Below, piece by piece: positions 6,055 through 6,167 of a DNA stretch of 6,167 bases. The position numbers were made by a program, and so were the translations under genes. The notes under the pieces were generated by a model, which saw only the letters and a program-made list of their open reading frames with translations, did not search any database and was not told the DNA's origin. Numbering within the stretch: the stretch's first letter is position 1; every line of letters starts with the position of its first letter. Source of the stretch: an uncultured Woeseia sp. (GTDB lineage: Bacteria; Pseudomonadota; Gammaproteobacteria; Steroidobacterales; Woeseiaceae). The DNA lies in assembly GCA_937925605.1 (NCBI GenBank), contig CALALV010000015.1:1-6167 (forward strand), written 5' to 3'.

Positions 6055-6167
6055 ATGGACCACGAAACGACCACGCGCTGCACGGCGCTCGACGAGCGGC
6101 TGGACGACTACGTCGACGGCGGGCTGACGGCGGACCAGATCGCGCGGGAACTTGTCGCGATGGGGGT
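6055..6167 (+). CDS. Probable anti-sigma factor N-terminus, cut by the window end
   Basis: An ATG 20 bases after the sigma factor stop opens a frame that runs off the window (37 full codons). The visible part has Cys9, then LDERLDDYVDGGLTADQ (12-28). A Cys followed by L-x2-Y-V-D-G-x-L is typical of the start of zinc-finger anti-sigma proteins (zf-HC2 type). The HL-x2-C-x2-C half of that finger, expected around residues 38-48, would lie beyond the end. The residues just before the edge (IARELVAMGV) are not the usual run-up to it, so another kind of partner protein is possible. No clear ribosome site is visible, so coupling to the sigma gene is likely. The assignment depends mostly on position next to an ECF sigma gene. 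Confidence 0.55.
   Translation, partial: MDHETTTRCTALDERLDDYVDGGLTADQIARELVAMG

Noticed and set aside
1..6167. Insertion sequences, CRISPR arrays, tRNA/rRNA genes or phage features
   Set aside because: The genes are packed nearly end to end, no long direct or terminal repeats were noticed by reading, and no RNA gene signature was recognised.

Overview
This window carries most of an aa3-type (heme-copper, A-family) cytochrome c oxidase gene cluster, followed by a sigma factor/anti-sigma pair. The DNA is GC-rich (about two thirds by eye, not counted), with strong G/C preference at third codon positions. Protein motifs and gene order look like a gammaproteobacterium. The layout subunit I - small protein - cox11 - subunit III - opposite-strand DUF2909 - surf1 - SCO-like protein - ctaB closely resembles the Pseudomonas cox cluster as I recall it. 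I would not name a genus.

Layout. 1-1325: 3' three quarters or more of ctaD (subunit I), with all CuB and heme ligands in the visible part. 1325-1450: a 41-residue single-helix protein. 1458-2054: cox11/ctaG, the copper chaperone for CuB. 2070-2939: subunit III. These four genes are on the + strand, nearly touching, and probably one transcript. 2994-3194 (- strand): a two-helix DUF2909 protein, convergent with subunit III and divergent from the next gene. 3251-3958: surf1. 3948-4526: a membrane-anchored thioredoxin/SCO-like protein with CxxxC, overlapping surf1. 4529-5452: ctaB, heme O synthase. 5486-6034: ECF-type sigma factor. 6055-end: start of a probable anti-sigma factor, cut by the window edge.

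How it works together. CtaD and subunit III are core oxidase subunits. Cox11 delivers copper to CuB, SURF1 helps heme a/a3 insertion, CtaB makes heme O from heme B, and the SCO-like and small proteins are probable assembly helpers. Two genes expected near here are not in the window: ctaA (heme A synthase), which usually sits just before ctaB, and a canonical sco gene, which often follows ctaB. The sigma/anti-sigma pair occupies the latter place.

Novelty. Most of the window is a well-known operon, and I see no mobile element, CRISPR array or RNA gene. The points most worth a second look are a perfect palindrome that would hide the ribosome site and start codon of the sigma factor, the coupling of an ECF pair to an oxidase cluster, the missing ctaA, and the SCO-like protein lacking the usual copper-binding histidine. 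No stretch over 300 bases lacks a gene.
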